This document shows, piece by piece, positions 1-5,837 of a stretch of 5,837 nucleotides of DNA. The stretch's first letter is position 1. Each line of letters starts with the position of its first letter. The DNA is from Anaerolineales bacterium. Its GTDB lineage: Bacteria > Chloroflexota > Anaerolineae > Anaerolineales > DRMV01. Below the pieces are notes generated by a model. It worked only from the letters and a program-made list of their open reading frames with translations. It was not told the origin of the DNA and did not search any database. The DNA is taken from NCBI GenBank assembly GCA_026985785.1, contig JALSPT010000006.1, positions 1 to 5,837 of the forward strand, given 5' to 3'. Made by a program: the position numbers and the translations under genes.

Positions 1-40
1 TTCCCCCTCCCCTCCCTTACTGAAGGGAGGGGAGGGGGAG
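1..40. repeat. Long perfect hairpin of C-rich/G-rich arms at window edge
   Basis: The arm at 3-18 (five C, T, four C, T, three C, TT) is the exact reverse complement of 23-38, with a 4-nt loop ACTG at 19-22. The T2-A39 pair extends the stem to 17 bp, and T1 and G40 could wobble. It lies about 70 nt downstream of the M20 peptidase stop. Neither strand has a T-tract after the stem, so a classical Rho-independent terminator is not supported. Its shape suggests a dispersed REP-like intergenic element, and it may continue beyond the left edge. The inverted repeat is seen directly; the repeat-family status is inference. Confidence 0.75.
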
Positions 41-65
41 GCCGCCGTAGGCGGCGGGGGAGGGG
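25..65 (+). other. Potential G-quadruplex with hairpin-containing loop
   Basis: On the plus strand there are G runs of 3, 4 and 5 separated by single A's (25-27, 29-32, 34-38), then runs of 5 and 4 separated by one A (56-60, 62-65). The 17-nt interval between the two groups (39-55) contains the small GC hairpin, which would bring the two groups close together. This gives at least four runs of three or more G's, but one loop exceeds the usual length limit of simple quadruplex rules. Folding is inference and would compete with the long hairpin at 1-40. Confidence 0.35.
41..55. repeat. Small GC hairpin adjoining the long hairpin
   Basis: GCCGCC at 41-46 pairs with GGCGGC at 50-55 around a 3-nt GTA loop. 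It begins right after the long hairpin and is followed by another G-rich run (56-65), so the two stem-loops look like parts of one composite element spanning about 1-66. No coding potential is evident here. Confidence 0.6.
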
Positions 66-109
66 TGAGATCCCGAAAAGTGCTTCTACGGCATTTGCTT
101 GCACCCTTA

Positions 110-1219
110 TCAAAGGTTAAGGTAAGCAGGCGAAGCAAGCAGGTACTGCACCAACCGAACAAGGGCCGCCAGGCCGTGCGCGAGCGAGGCCGTTTCGATG
201 AACTCGGCGGTCGTATGCGCCCCACCGCCATGCGTTAGCCCCAGGCAGATGGCGGGGTAGCCACGGCTAAGGGGGATGTTGGCGTCGGTGGAGGCTGGCG
301 CGAGCCGCCCTCGAATGCCCTCCTTTTGCAGCGCCGCAAGTGCGGCCTGCACCAGCGGATGGCTGGCCGGAATGTGCCCTGCTGGCCGGTCGCCGATGCG
401 CTCTATGTACACACCTACCCCCTTCCGCCGCACCCGGAGGGCTTCGGACTCCACCCCGTGAGCCAGCCGTTCCAGGTCGCGAGGTGCTACCGCGCGCAGA
501 TCAATCTCAACGCGTGCTCGCGGGGCGATGGTGTTGACCGAAACGCCACCGTGGAAAGTGCCGACGTTGAGAGAAGTCCGAGGTGGCAAGGGGCGTGCCG
601 CCAAACGGGCGACCAGGTCGGCCAGGATGTGGACCGCTGAAGGCGCACCAGCGTCACCCCAGGCGTGCCCGCCTGCAGTTTCCACGGAAATGGCGTAACG
701 CCGCACGCCCAACCCCTGCGGGTAGATCCAGCCCAGCCCCAACCCCTCCAGCACAAGGTAGGCCCGCACCCGCCCGCCAAAACGCGCTACCACCGCTTTC
801 ATCCCCTTCAGGTTGCCCAACCCCTCCTCGCCCACATTGGCCACCAACCAGAGATCGGCAGGTAAGGGGGAGGGCAACAGCCAGGCAAGAGCAAACAGCG
901 CCGCTACCGCGACGCTGTTATCACCAATGCCGGGGGCACACAGCCGGTCTCCTTCCCGCCGCAGGGTAAGCGGCGTATCCGCAGGGAACACCGTATCGAG
1001 GTGCGCCGAGATCACCAGCGGCGGCGCATCAGGATCCTGCCCAGGTAGGCGGGCATACACATTGCCCACCGCGTCGGTGGTCGTTTCCAGCCCTTCGGCA
1101 GCAAAACGCGCCTGCACGAAGTCCGCACGCGCGGCCTCCGCACCGGTGGGGGCGGGAATCTGCTGGATGGCTACGGCCATTTCCAGCACACGAGCGAGAA
1201 GCGAAGCAGGGAAAGGCAT
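110..1219 (-). CDS. M20-family metallopeptidase (PepT-like/ArgE-like)
   Basis: A 369-residue soluble protein with no signal peptide, reading as a complete zinc-dependent M20 peptidase. Visible motifs are SAHLDTV (metal ligand His73, catalytic Asp75), GIGDNSVAVAAL (bridging Asp100), NVGEEGLGN (general base Glu131, ligand Glu132), LEGLG (likely ligand Glu158) and GGGAHTTAEF near the C-terminus (last ligand His335). Residues from about 180 to 290, including GGHAWGD and NTIAPRARVEIDLRA, match the inserted dimerisation domain. ASTDAN at 309-314 is typical of PepT-like members. By family it hydrolyses a peptide or acyl-amino-acid bond; the substrate is not readable. It starts 23 nt after the prenyltransferase stop, so co-transcription is likely. 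The ATG at 1219 lacks a clear Shine-Dalgarno, and so does the internal ATG at 1180; 1219 keeps the whole N-terminal helix. Family call is secure, subfamily is not. Confidence 0.9.
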   Translation of the reverse strand: MPFPASLLARVLEMAVAIQQIPAPTGAEAARADFVQARFAAEGLETTTDAVGNVYARLPGQDPDAPPLVISAHLDTVFPADTPLTLRREGDRLCAPGIGDNSVAVAALFALAWLLPSPLPADLWLVANVGEEGLGNLKGMKAVVARFGGRVRAYLVLEGLGLGWIYPQGLGVRRYAISVETAGGHAWGDAGAPSAVHILADLVARLAARPLPPRTSLNVGTFHGGVSVNTIAPRARVEIDLRAVAPRDLERLAHGVESEALRVRRKGVGVYIERIGDRPAGHIPASHPLVQAALAALQKEGIRGRLAPASTDANIPLSRGYPAICLGLTHGGGAHTTAEFIETASLAHGLAALVRLVQYLLASPAYLNL

Positions 1220-1242
1220 AGGGGAGGCGCGTGGTAATACGT

Positions 1243-2130
1243 TTATGCTACCCAGAGGCCGATGGCCATCAGCACCGGCGTGAGCAGGTTGATGAGCACG
1301 TTGTTGCCCAGGGCAGGCATCAGCGCGGGGAGGTCGTCGGCGTGGCGCAGGGCTTTTTGCGCCGTGGGCACGGCCAGCACCAGCGTCAGCAGCCCCAGTA
1401 GGCCCCAGGCGGGCAGGAAGCCCAACGCCACGGCCACCACCAGGCTGAGGTAGGCCAGGGCGAGGAAGGCCACATACAGCCGCGCGGCTTTAGGCCGCCC
1501 CAGCACGATGGGGTAATTCTTACGCCCCACAGAGCGGTCGGCTTCCACATCGGGGAACTGGTTGAGCAGCAGCAGGTCGTTGACCAGGAAGAAAGGCGTC
1601 AGGGAAGCCCAGAAGGCCGCCCAACTGTAGTGGCCGGTGAGGACATAGTGCGTGCCGAGCACCATCAGCGTGCCAAAGCCCAGGCCGGGGGCAATCAGGC
1701 TGGCGAGGGGGCTTTTGGTGATCCACACGGTGTACACATACAACAGCGCGACACCCACCACGCCCACGGGAAGCAGCCACCAACCGCGCACGGCCAGGAA
1801 GTACACGCCGATGGCGGCGGTGAACAGCAGCGTCGTCCATGCCCAGATGAGCGCCTTGCGGGCTTCGGCGGGGTTGGCGGGCAGGGTGCCGCTGCCGCCG
1901 CTGAAGGGCGTACGCCGGGTGCGGGCGTCCAGCCCGCTACGGAAGTCGAAATACTCGTTGAACGCATTGACGCTGATGTGCGCGCTCAGCGCGCCGAGCA
2001 AGGCGAGGACGAAGTACAGCCAGTTGATCGCGTGGCCGGTTTCCCACGCGGCAGTGCCCAGGCCAAGCAGCACGCACGCGGGGGTAAGCAGCAAGAAGGG
2101 GACGCGGGAGATGCCAAGCAAAGTCTTCAT
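1243..2130 (-). CDS. UbiA-family prenyltransferase, MenA-like
   Basis: An integral membrane protein of 295 residues from the preferred ATG, with about eight or nine hydrophobic segments. Both Asp-rich motifs of the UbiA superfamily are intact: NEYFDFRSGLD (Asn58, Asp62, Asp68) and NQFPDVEADRSVGRKNYPIVLG (Asn190, Asp194, Asp198). By family knowledge these bind Mg2+ and the polyprenyl diphosphate. The layout resembles 1,4-dihydroxy-2-naphthoate prenyltransferase (MenA), which makes demethylmenaquinone in the cytoplasmic membrane, but the acceptor cannot be read from sequence and no other men genes are present, so I give no symbol. The open frame can be extended to a TTG at 2145. I prefer the ATG at 2130 because GAGG lies 9 nt upstream of it, while the TTG has no Shine-Dalgarno. 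It is 81 nt downstream of the M3 peptidase. An alternative role is another prenyl-lipid synthase. Confidence 0.85.
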   Translation of the reverse strand: MKTLLGISRVPFLLLTPACVLLGLGTAAWETGHAINWLYFVLALLGALSAHISVNAFNEYFDFRSGLDARTRRTPFSGGSGTLPANPAEARKALIWAWTTLLFTAAIGVYFLAVRGWWLLPVGVVGVALLYVYTVWITKSPLASLIAPGLGFGTLMVLGTHYVLTGHYSWAAFWASLTPFFLVNDLLLLNQFPDVEADRSVGRKNYPIVLGRPKAARLYVAFLALAYLSLVVAVALGFLPAWGLLGLLTLVLAVPTAQKALRHADDLPALMPALGNNVLINLLTPVLMAIGLWVA

Positions 2131-2139
2131 GGAGGAAAA

Positions 2140-2143
2140 CCTC
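2140..2143 (-). promoter_or_regulatory. Shine-Dalgarno deciding the prenyltransferase start
   Basis: GAGG on the minus strand, 9 nt before the ATG at 2130. It overlaps the alternative TTG codon at 2145-2143 and so cannot serve it. This is the reason for choosing the shorter protein. Confidence 0.5.
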
Positions 2144-2158
2144 AAGGTTGGTGGGGAG

Positions 2159-2218
2159 GTCGTTTAGTCGTTTAGTCGTTTAGTCGTTTAGTCGTTTAGT
2201 CGCGTGGTCGGTTAGTCG
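2159..2218. repeat. 8-bp tandem repeat array (GTCGTTTA)n
   Basis: Five perfect tandem copies of GTCGTTTA run from 2159 to 2198, followed by GTCG. Two diverged units, GTCGCGTG (2199-2206) and GTCGGTTA (2207-2214), keep the phase, and GTCG recurs again at 2215, so GTCG appears every 8 bp eight times. On the coding (minus) strand the unit is CGACTAAA-like. The M3 peptidase stop codon (TAA, 2214-2212) is the TTA of the GTCGGTTA unit. Because 8 is not a multiple of 3, the TAA triplets of successive copies fall in all three reading frames. It occupies most of the gap before the prenyltransferase. Confidence 0.95.
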
Positions 2219-3918
2219 GCGTTGGCGATGGGTTCCAGGTCGGCGATGACGCGCAGCATCAAATCGACGGCCTGGCGCAGGGTGGCGGCGTCCATGGCGA
2301 ACTTCGCGCCCGCCGTGGCGTAGAGTTCCGGCAAAGTGACCGTGCCGCCTAGCGCGAGCGCCTGGCGGTAGGCCGCCACCGCGCCGGCCTGGTCTTCCAG
2401 GGCGTTGGCCCACACCTGCACCGCGCCCAGTTGCGCCAGGCCGTATTCCACATAGTAGAACGGGTACTTGAAGATGTGCAGTTTGCGCATCCAGCCGGAG
2501 ACTTTGGCATCCTCCAGGCCGCGCCAGTCGGTCACCGGCATGAAGCGATCCCACAACTGCCCCCAGATGCGGTCGCATTCGGCGGGGTCGTGGGCTTCTT
2601 CGGGGTGCTCGTAAACCCAGTGCTGGAAGGCATCCACCACGGCCATGTAAGGCCAGAAAAGGATGCTGCGTTCCAGGTGCTCGATGCGGGCGCGGGCGGC
2701 TTCCTGGGGGGTGTAAAAGCCACCGTATTCGCGGGTGAGGTAAGGCGAGGCCAGCAGTTCCATGCTCATCGAGGCCACCTCGGCAAACTCCATCGGCACC
2801 TCGCGCTGGTGAATATAGGGCAGGGCGAAACTCTCGAAGGCATGGAACGCGTGGCCGGATTCGTGCAACATGGTCTGCACATCGTCGTGCACGCCCACCG
2901 CGTTCATGAAGATGAAGGGGCGCTTGCTGGCGGGGAAGTCGGTGCAATAGCCGCCGGGGGCTTTGCCCTTGCGGTTGTCCAGGTCAAGCAGGTTTTCCTG
3001 CCGCATGGTGTGGTAATAGCCCGCCAGGGTGGGGTCGACGTGCTGGAAGATGGCCTCGGTTTTGGCTTTGAGTTCCTCCACATCGCGGAAGGGGCGCAGG
3101 GGCGGGCGGCCCAGCGGGTCGACGTCCAGGTCCCAGGGGCGCAGGGTCTCCACGCCGAGACGCTGGCGGCGCTTTTCGAGGATTTCCGCCGCGGCGGGCA
3201 CCACCACCTCTTCGATGGCCCGATGGAAAGCACGGCAATCGTCGGGCGTGTAATCAAAGCGCCCCATCTGCTGCCAGCGGAAGGCGCGATAGTCGGGCTT
3301 GTCGGCGTTGGCGGCCATTTGCTGGCGCAGGTCGAGCATCTGCTGCCAGATGGCCGTCAGCGGGCCCCGGTCCTTCAACTGGCGCTCGGTCATCAGCCGC
3401 CAGGCCTCCTCACGCACCGCGCGGTCGGGGTCCTGCAAAAAGGGGCGCATCTGCGAAACGGTGTATTCCCGATAGTGCCATTCCACGGTCTGCGCGCCGA
3501 CGATCTGGTCGTAAGCGTTGCGGAGTTTCTGCTCTTCCACCTGGAGGGGCAGGTTTTCCTCCCGGAAGAGTTCGATTTCCGCCCGCATATTACGCAGCGG
3601 AATGCGGAAGCCCTCCGGCTCCAGGCCGCTTTCCACCAGTTTTTTGGCCAGCGCCTGCTCGGCCTTGCGGGCCTCGGGCAAGATGTTTTCCAGGAAAGCA
3701 CCGAACCGCTGCTGGGCTTTCTGGTCGGTGGTATCCACGGTGGTTGCGACGTGCAGGCGGCTGTACGTTTCGTAAAGGTACTCGCTGAGGCGCGACCAAT
3801 CGGCCAGCCAATCGAGCACGTTGGCGGCGGTCAGGTCCTGCTTTTCCAGTTCGGCGTAGTAGGGAGCGATTTTCTCCCAGGGCCAGGTCATGAATTCGGT
3901 GAGGTCAGGGAGTTGCAT
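2212..3918 (-). CDS. M3-family oligoendopeptidase (PepF-like zinc peptidase)
   Basis: A 568-residue cytosolic protein from the preferred ATG. The M3 zinc signature is intact: HESGHAFH (His352, Glu353, His356) followed 24 residues later by Glu380 in FAEVASM as the third ligand. LHIFKYPFYYVEYGLAQLGA (about 480-499) matches the conserved C-terminal substrate-binding segment of M3B oligoendopeptidases. The N-terminal ~200 residues are helical and charged, as usual in this family, and the length is full. By family it cuts short peptides inside the cell; specificity is not readable. It looks closer to the oligoendopeptidase clade distinct from classical Lactococcus PepF, so no symbol is given. The frame can be extended seven codons to a GTG at 3939, but GGAGGA six nt before the ATG at 3918 decides the start. 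It lies 77 nt downstream of gatA. Its TAA falls within the tandem-repeat array. Confidence 0.9.
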   Translation of the reverse strand: MQLPDLTEFMTWPWEKIAPYYAELEKQDLTAANVLDWLADWSRLSEYLYETYSRLHVATTVDTTDQKAQQRFGAFLENILPEARKAEQALAKKLVESGLEPEGFRIPLRNMRAEIELFREENLPLQVEEQKLRNAYDQIVGAQTVEWHYREYTVSQMRPFLQDPDRAVREEAWRLMTERQLKDRGPLTAIWQQMLDLRQQMAANADKPDYRAFRWQQMGRFDYTPDDCRAFHRAIEEVVVPAAAEILEKRRQRLGVETLRPWDLDVDPLGRPPLRPFRDVEELKAKTEAIFQHVDPTLAGYYHTMRQENLLDLDNRKGKAPGGYCTDFPASKRPFIFMNAVGVHDDVQTMLHESGHAFHAFESFALPYIHQREVPMEFAEVASMSMELLASPYLTREYGGFYTPQEAARARIEHLERSILFWPYMAVVDAFQHWVYEHPEEAHDPAECDRIWGQLWDRFMPVTDWRGLEDAKVSGWMRKLHIFKYPFYYVEYGLAQLGAVQVWANALEDQAGAVAAYRQALALGGTVTLPELYATAGAKFAMDAATLRQAVDLMLRVIADLEPIANAD

Positions 3919-3924
3919 GGGGAA

Positions 3925-3930
3925 TCCTCC
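3925..3930 (-). promoter_or_regulatory. Strong Shine-Dalgarno deciding the M3 peptidase start
   Basis: GGAGGA on the minus strand, six nt (TTCCCC) before the ATG at 3918. It lies inside the seven-codon GTG-initiated extension, which has no comparable site of its own, so the ATG is favoured. Confidence 0.8.
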
Positions 3931-3954
3931 ATGAATCACAAAATAGACGACGAG

Positions 3955-3989
3955 ACAACGGCTGACCTACGCAAACGGCCAGCCGTTGT
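3955..3989. terminator. Inverted repeat between gatA and the M3 peptidase; possible terminator or attenuator
   Basis: ACAACGGCTG at 3955-3964 is the exact reverse complement of CAGCCGTTGT at 3980-3989, with a 15-nt loop. It starts only 6 nt past the gatA stop. The T-rich flank (TTTTAAAT, 3989-3996) follows the stem on the plus strand. On the minus strand, where the genes are read, the stem is followed by CTCGTCGTC, so it would be a poor intrinsic terminator there. A shorter competing stem (AACGG/CCGTT, 3974-3978 with 3983-3987) shares the right arm. It may act as a 3' stabilising hairpin for gatCA mRNA. The inverted repeat is certain; the function is inference. Confidence 0.45.
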
Positions 3990-3995
3990 TTTAAA

Positions 3996-5468
3996 TCATT
4001 CCTCATCCTCCGTGGGATCAGGCTGATGATGATGCCAGTCAGTGGCCTGCTGGTAGAGGTGCGCTGCTTCCAGGATGAGGTCTTCCCGGAAGTGTGGCCC
4101 CATCAATTGCAAGCCAATGGGCAAGCTAATATCGTCAAAACCCACGGGGAAACTGACCCCCGGCACGCCCGCAAGGTTGGCAGGCAGGGTGAAGACATCT
4201 TCCAGATACATGGAAAGCGGGTCGCCGGTGTGCTCGCCAATGCGGAAGGCCGTGCTCGGCGCGACGGGTGCGGCAATCATGTCGACTTCCTCGAAAGCCC
4301 GCTCAAAATCGCGCTTGATCAGGGTGCGCACTTTCTGCGCCTGGCCGTAGTAGGCGTCGTAATAGCCCGCCGAGAGGGCATAGGTGCCCAACATGATACG
4401 GCGCTTGACCTCGGGGCCGAACAGGCGGCCGCGGGTCCGGTAGAACACACCCCACATGGTCTCGGCCTCTTCCCGCGGGCCGTAGCGGATGCCGTCGAAG
4501 CGCGCCAGGTTGGCCGAGGCTTCCGCAGGGGCGATGAGATAGTACACCGGCACGGCGTATTCGGTGTGCGGCAGGCTGATTTCGCGGATTGTCGCGCCCA
4601 GGTCGGCCATCAAATCCAGCGCCGCCCGCACCGCAGCGGCCACTTCAGGCTGGATGCCCTCGGTGAAATACTCCCGCGGCACGCCGATGCGCAGGCCGCG
4701 AAAATCCTCCCGCCTTTGCAGCGTAGGCGGCGGCACGGGGACGTCCATACTGGTGGCGTCCAGCGGGTCCTGCCCGGCCATCAGGTGCAGGAAGAGGGCC
4801 GCATCCTCGGCAGTCTGAGTGAGCACGCCTACGGTGTCGAGCGAAGAGCCGTAAGCAATCAAGCCATAGCGGGAAACCCGCCCATAGGTGGGCTTCAGGC
4901 CGGTGACGCCGCAGAACGAAGCGGGCTGGCGCACACTGCCGCCGGTATCGGTGCCCAAGGCGGCAGGCACCATGCGCGCCGCCACCGCGGCCGCACTGCC
5001 GCCCGAAGAGCCGCCCGGCACCCGTTCCAGGTCCCACGGGTTGTGGGTCACCCCGTAGGCGGAGTTTTCGGTGGAAGAGCCCATCGCGAACTCGTCGGTG
5101 TTGGTCTTGCCCACGATGACCACCCCCGCCGCCTTGAGGCGCGCCACCGCGGTGGCGTCGAAGGGCGGGATGTAGTTCTCCAGAATGCGCGAGCCGCATG
5201 TCGTGCGGATGCCGCGCGTGCTGAGGACGTCTTTCACCGCGATGGGCAGCCCCAGCAAGGGCGGGAGCGGCTCCCCCGTGCGGCGGGCTGCAGCGCGACG
5301 GCGGTCGGCCTCGTCGGCAGCAGCCAGGGCTGCTTCAGGCGTCACGGTGAGAAAGGCGCGCACCAACGGATCGAGCCGCTCAATGCGCTGCAAAACGTCG
5401 GCGGTCAATTCCCGGCTGGACACCTCGCCGCGAGCCAGGGCCTGGAGGGTTGCAGTCACGGTTTGCAT
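3996..5468 (-). CDS. gatA: Asp/Glu-tRNA(Asn/Gln) amidotransferase subunit A
   Basis: A 490-residue amidase-signature protein, the usual GatA length. The Ser-cisSer-Lys triad is complete: Lys79 in GLPIAVKDV, cis-Ser154 in PGGSSGGSAAAVAA and nucleophile Ser178 in GTDTGGSVRQPASFCG. These are the same positions as I recall for Staphylococcus aureus GatA. GLKPTYGRVSRYGLIAY and PIGLQLMGPHFRED are also diagnostic. GatA releases ammonia from glutamine (or asparagine) and passes it to GatB, which amidates misacylated Glu-tRNA(Gln) or Asp-tRNA(Asn). The ATG overlaps the gatC stop by one base (TGATG), which implies translational coupling; GGGGAG 8 nt upstream serves as Shine-Dalgarno. The C-terminus ends in a short His-rich then acidic tail (HHHQPDPTEDEE) that looks non-conserved. 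No gatB is in the window. Confidence 0.97.
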   Translation of the reverse strand: MQTVTATLQALARGEVSSRELTADVLQRIERLDPLVRAFLTVTPEAALAAADEADRRRAAARRTGEPLPPLLGLPIAVKDVLSTRGIRTTCGSRILENYIPPFDATAVARLKAAGVVIVGKTNTDEFAMGSSTENSAYGVTHNPWDLERVPGGSSGGSAAAVAARMVPAALGTDTGGSVRQPASFCGVTGLKPTYGRVSRYGLIAYGSSLDTVGVLTQTAEDAALFLHLMAGQDPLDATSMDVPVPPPTLQRREDFRGLRIGVPREYFTEGIQPEVAAAVRAALDLMADLGATIREISLPHTEYAVPVYYLIAPAEASANLARFDGIRYGPREEAETMWGVFYRTRGRLFGPEVKRRIMLGTYALSAGYYDAYYGQAQKVRTLIKRDFERAFEEVDMIAAPVAPSTAFRIGEHTGDPLSMYLEDVFTLPANLAGVPGVSFPVGFDDISLPIGLQLMGPHFREDLILEAAHLYQQATDWHHHQPDPTEDEE

Positions 5469-5764
5469 CAGCCACGCTCCCCAAACACCGGCGGCACCTT
5501 GAACTGGCCGGCCTCGGTTTCGGCGGCATTGGCCAGCACCTCCTCGCGGGGCAGGCCGGGGCGCGGCTCATCCTCCCGCAGCACGGTGCGCGGCGGCAGC
5601 ACGCTGGCCGTCGGCGGGATGTCGCGCGTATCCAGCCCCTGCAGGCGGGCAACGTAATCCAGCACGTCGGAAAGTTGCTCGCGGTAGCGGGCAATTTCCT
5701 CCTCGGTGAGTTCCAGACGCGCCAGTTGGGCAATATGAATGACTTCTTCGCGGGTCAGCGCCAT
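5468..5764 (-). CDS. gatC: Asp/Glu-tRNA(Asn/Gln) amidotransferase subunit C
   Basis: A 98-residue protein of normal GatC length. The N-terminal helices (MALTREEVIHIAQLARLELT, then EEEIARYREQLSDVLDYVARLQGLDT) and the C-terminal LREDEPRPGLPREEVLANAAE and GQFKVPPV segments are hallmark GatC. It has no catalytic site; by family knowledge it wraps the GatA-GatB interface and stabilises the GatCAB complex. It is the first gene of the cluster, with AAGGA 7 nt before the ATG and a TATAAT box about 30 nt upstream. Its TGA shares one base with the gatA ATG, so the two subunits are probably made in balanced amounts. Confidence 0.96.
   Translation of the reverse strand: MALTREEVIHIAQLARLELTEEEIARYREQLSDVLDYVARLQGLDTRDIPPTASVLPPRTVLREDEPRPGLPREEVLANAAETEAGQFKVPPVFGERG
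5477..5482 (-). promoter_or_regulatory. Shine-Dalgarno for gatA inside gatC
   Basis: GGGGAG on the minus strand, 8 nt before the gatA ATG, embedded in the last codons of gatC. Together with the TGATG overlap it would let ribosomes re-initiate on gatA. Confidence 0.5.
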
Positions 5765-5771
5765 GCTTCCA

Positions 5772-5776
5772 TCCTT
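5772..5776 (-). promoter_or_regulatory. Shine-Dalgarno for gatC
   Basis: AAGGA on the minus strand, 7 nt before the gatC ATG. It overlaps the semi-palindrome CCTTTCAAGG at 5773-5782. Confidence 0.6.
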
Positions 5777-5792
5777 GAAAGGGTTGTGAAAA

Positions 5793-5801
5793 ATTATACC
5801 A
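5793..5801 (-). promoter_or_regulatory. Extended -10 promoter of the gatC-led cluster
   Basis: A perfect TATAAT on the minus strand (5798-5793) is directly preceded by TGG (5801-5799), giving the TGn extended -10 motif of sigma-70-type promoters. No TTGACA-like hexamer sits 16-18 nt further upstream (the sequence there is CTGCTT-like), which fits an extended -10 promoter. Transcription would start near 5786, leaving a 5' leader of about 20 nt before the gatC ATG. It stands out in this GC-rich window as the best promoter match I found. Confidence 0.7.
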
Positions 5802-5837
5802 TCGCCCCTTGAAGGAAGCAGAAGCAGGGAAATGACT

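Noticed and set aside
2131..2145. TTG start for the prenyltransferase giving five extra residues
   Set aside because: There is no Shine-Dalgarno before the TTG, while the ATG at 2130 has GAGG at 9 nt.
2159..2218. CRISPR array
   Set aside because: The units are 8 bp with no spacers; this is a simple tandem repeat.
2180..2947. A 255-codon minus-strand frame overlapping the 3' part of the M3 peptidase
   Set aside because: It is out of frame with the conserved peptidase sequence, R/P/G-rich, and has no recognisable motif; it is a shadow.
3919..3939. GTG start for the M3 peptidase giving seven extra residues
   Set aside because: The extension contains the strong GGAGGA that serves the ATG at 3918, and the GTG itself has no comparable site.
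3919..3995. A dedicated promoter for the M3 peptidase
   Set aside because: A TATTTT run is present on the minus strand (3945-3940) but no -35-like hexamer or TGn lies at a suitable distance, so I cannot support it.
2431..4026. A 531-codon open frame on the plus strand opposite the M3 peptidase
   Set aside because: It is antisense to a gene with intact M3 zinc motifs; its translation is rich in H, G, V and Q with no recognisable domain, as expected for a shadow frame in GC-rich coding DNA.
4026..5657. A 543-codon open frame on the plus strand opposite gatA-gatC, abutting the previous one at TGATG
   Set aside because: It is antisense to two unmistakable genes (gatA and gatC) and has low-complexity R/H/G-rich translation. 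The TGATG junction is a chance result of a His codon run (CAT CAT CAT) in gatA.

Overview
The window is a compact, GC-rich stretch of bacterial chromosome. All five genes I can support lie on the minus strand, so it reads right to left as gatC, gatA, an M3-family oligoendopeptidase, a UbiA/MenA-type membrane prenyltransferase and an M20-family metallopeptidase. The two gat genes point to a bacterium that makes Gln-tRNA(Gln) and/or Asn-tRNA(Asn) by transamidation. The gene set, base composition and protein style would fit a Chloroflexota (Anaerolineae-like) organism. That placement is an impression from family resemblance and no marker here proves it.

Layout from the right edge: positions 5765-5837 hold an upstream region with a perfect TATAAT box and an extended -10 TGn, but no good -35. 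gatC follows, and its TGA shares one base with the gatA ATG. A 77-nt gap carries a 10-bp inverted repeat, then comes the M3 peptidase with a strong Shine-Dalgarno. An 81-nt gap is mostly an 8-bp tandem repeat that begins at the peptidase stop codon, followed by the prenyltransferase. After 23 nt comes the M20 peptidase. The left 109 nt are non-coding and contain a 17-bp hairpin of C-rich and G-rich arms, a second small hairpin and a potential G-quadruplex.

With the same strand throughout and gaps of -1, 77, 81 and 23 nt, the five genes may form one transcription unit headed by the gatC promoter. Only gatC-gatA are clearly functionally linked, as two subunits of the GatCAB amidotransferase; gatB is not in the window. 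The two peptidases could share a role in peptide turnover, and the prenyltransferase probably acts in quinone or another prenyl-lipid pathway.

I see no mobile element, CRISPR array, tRNA, rRNA or defence system. The coding content is ordinary housekeeping; the unusual signals are in the intergenic DNA. Two start codons are placed at internal ATGs because the ribosome-binding sites favour them over the longest open frames.
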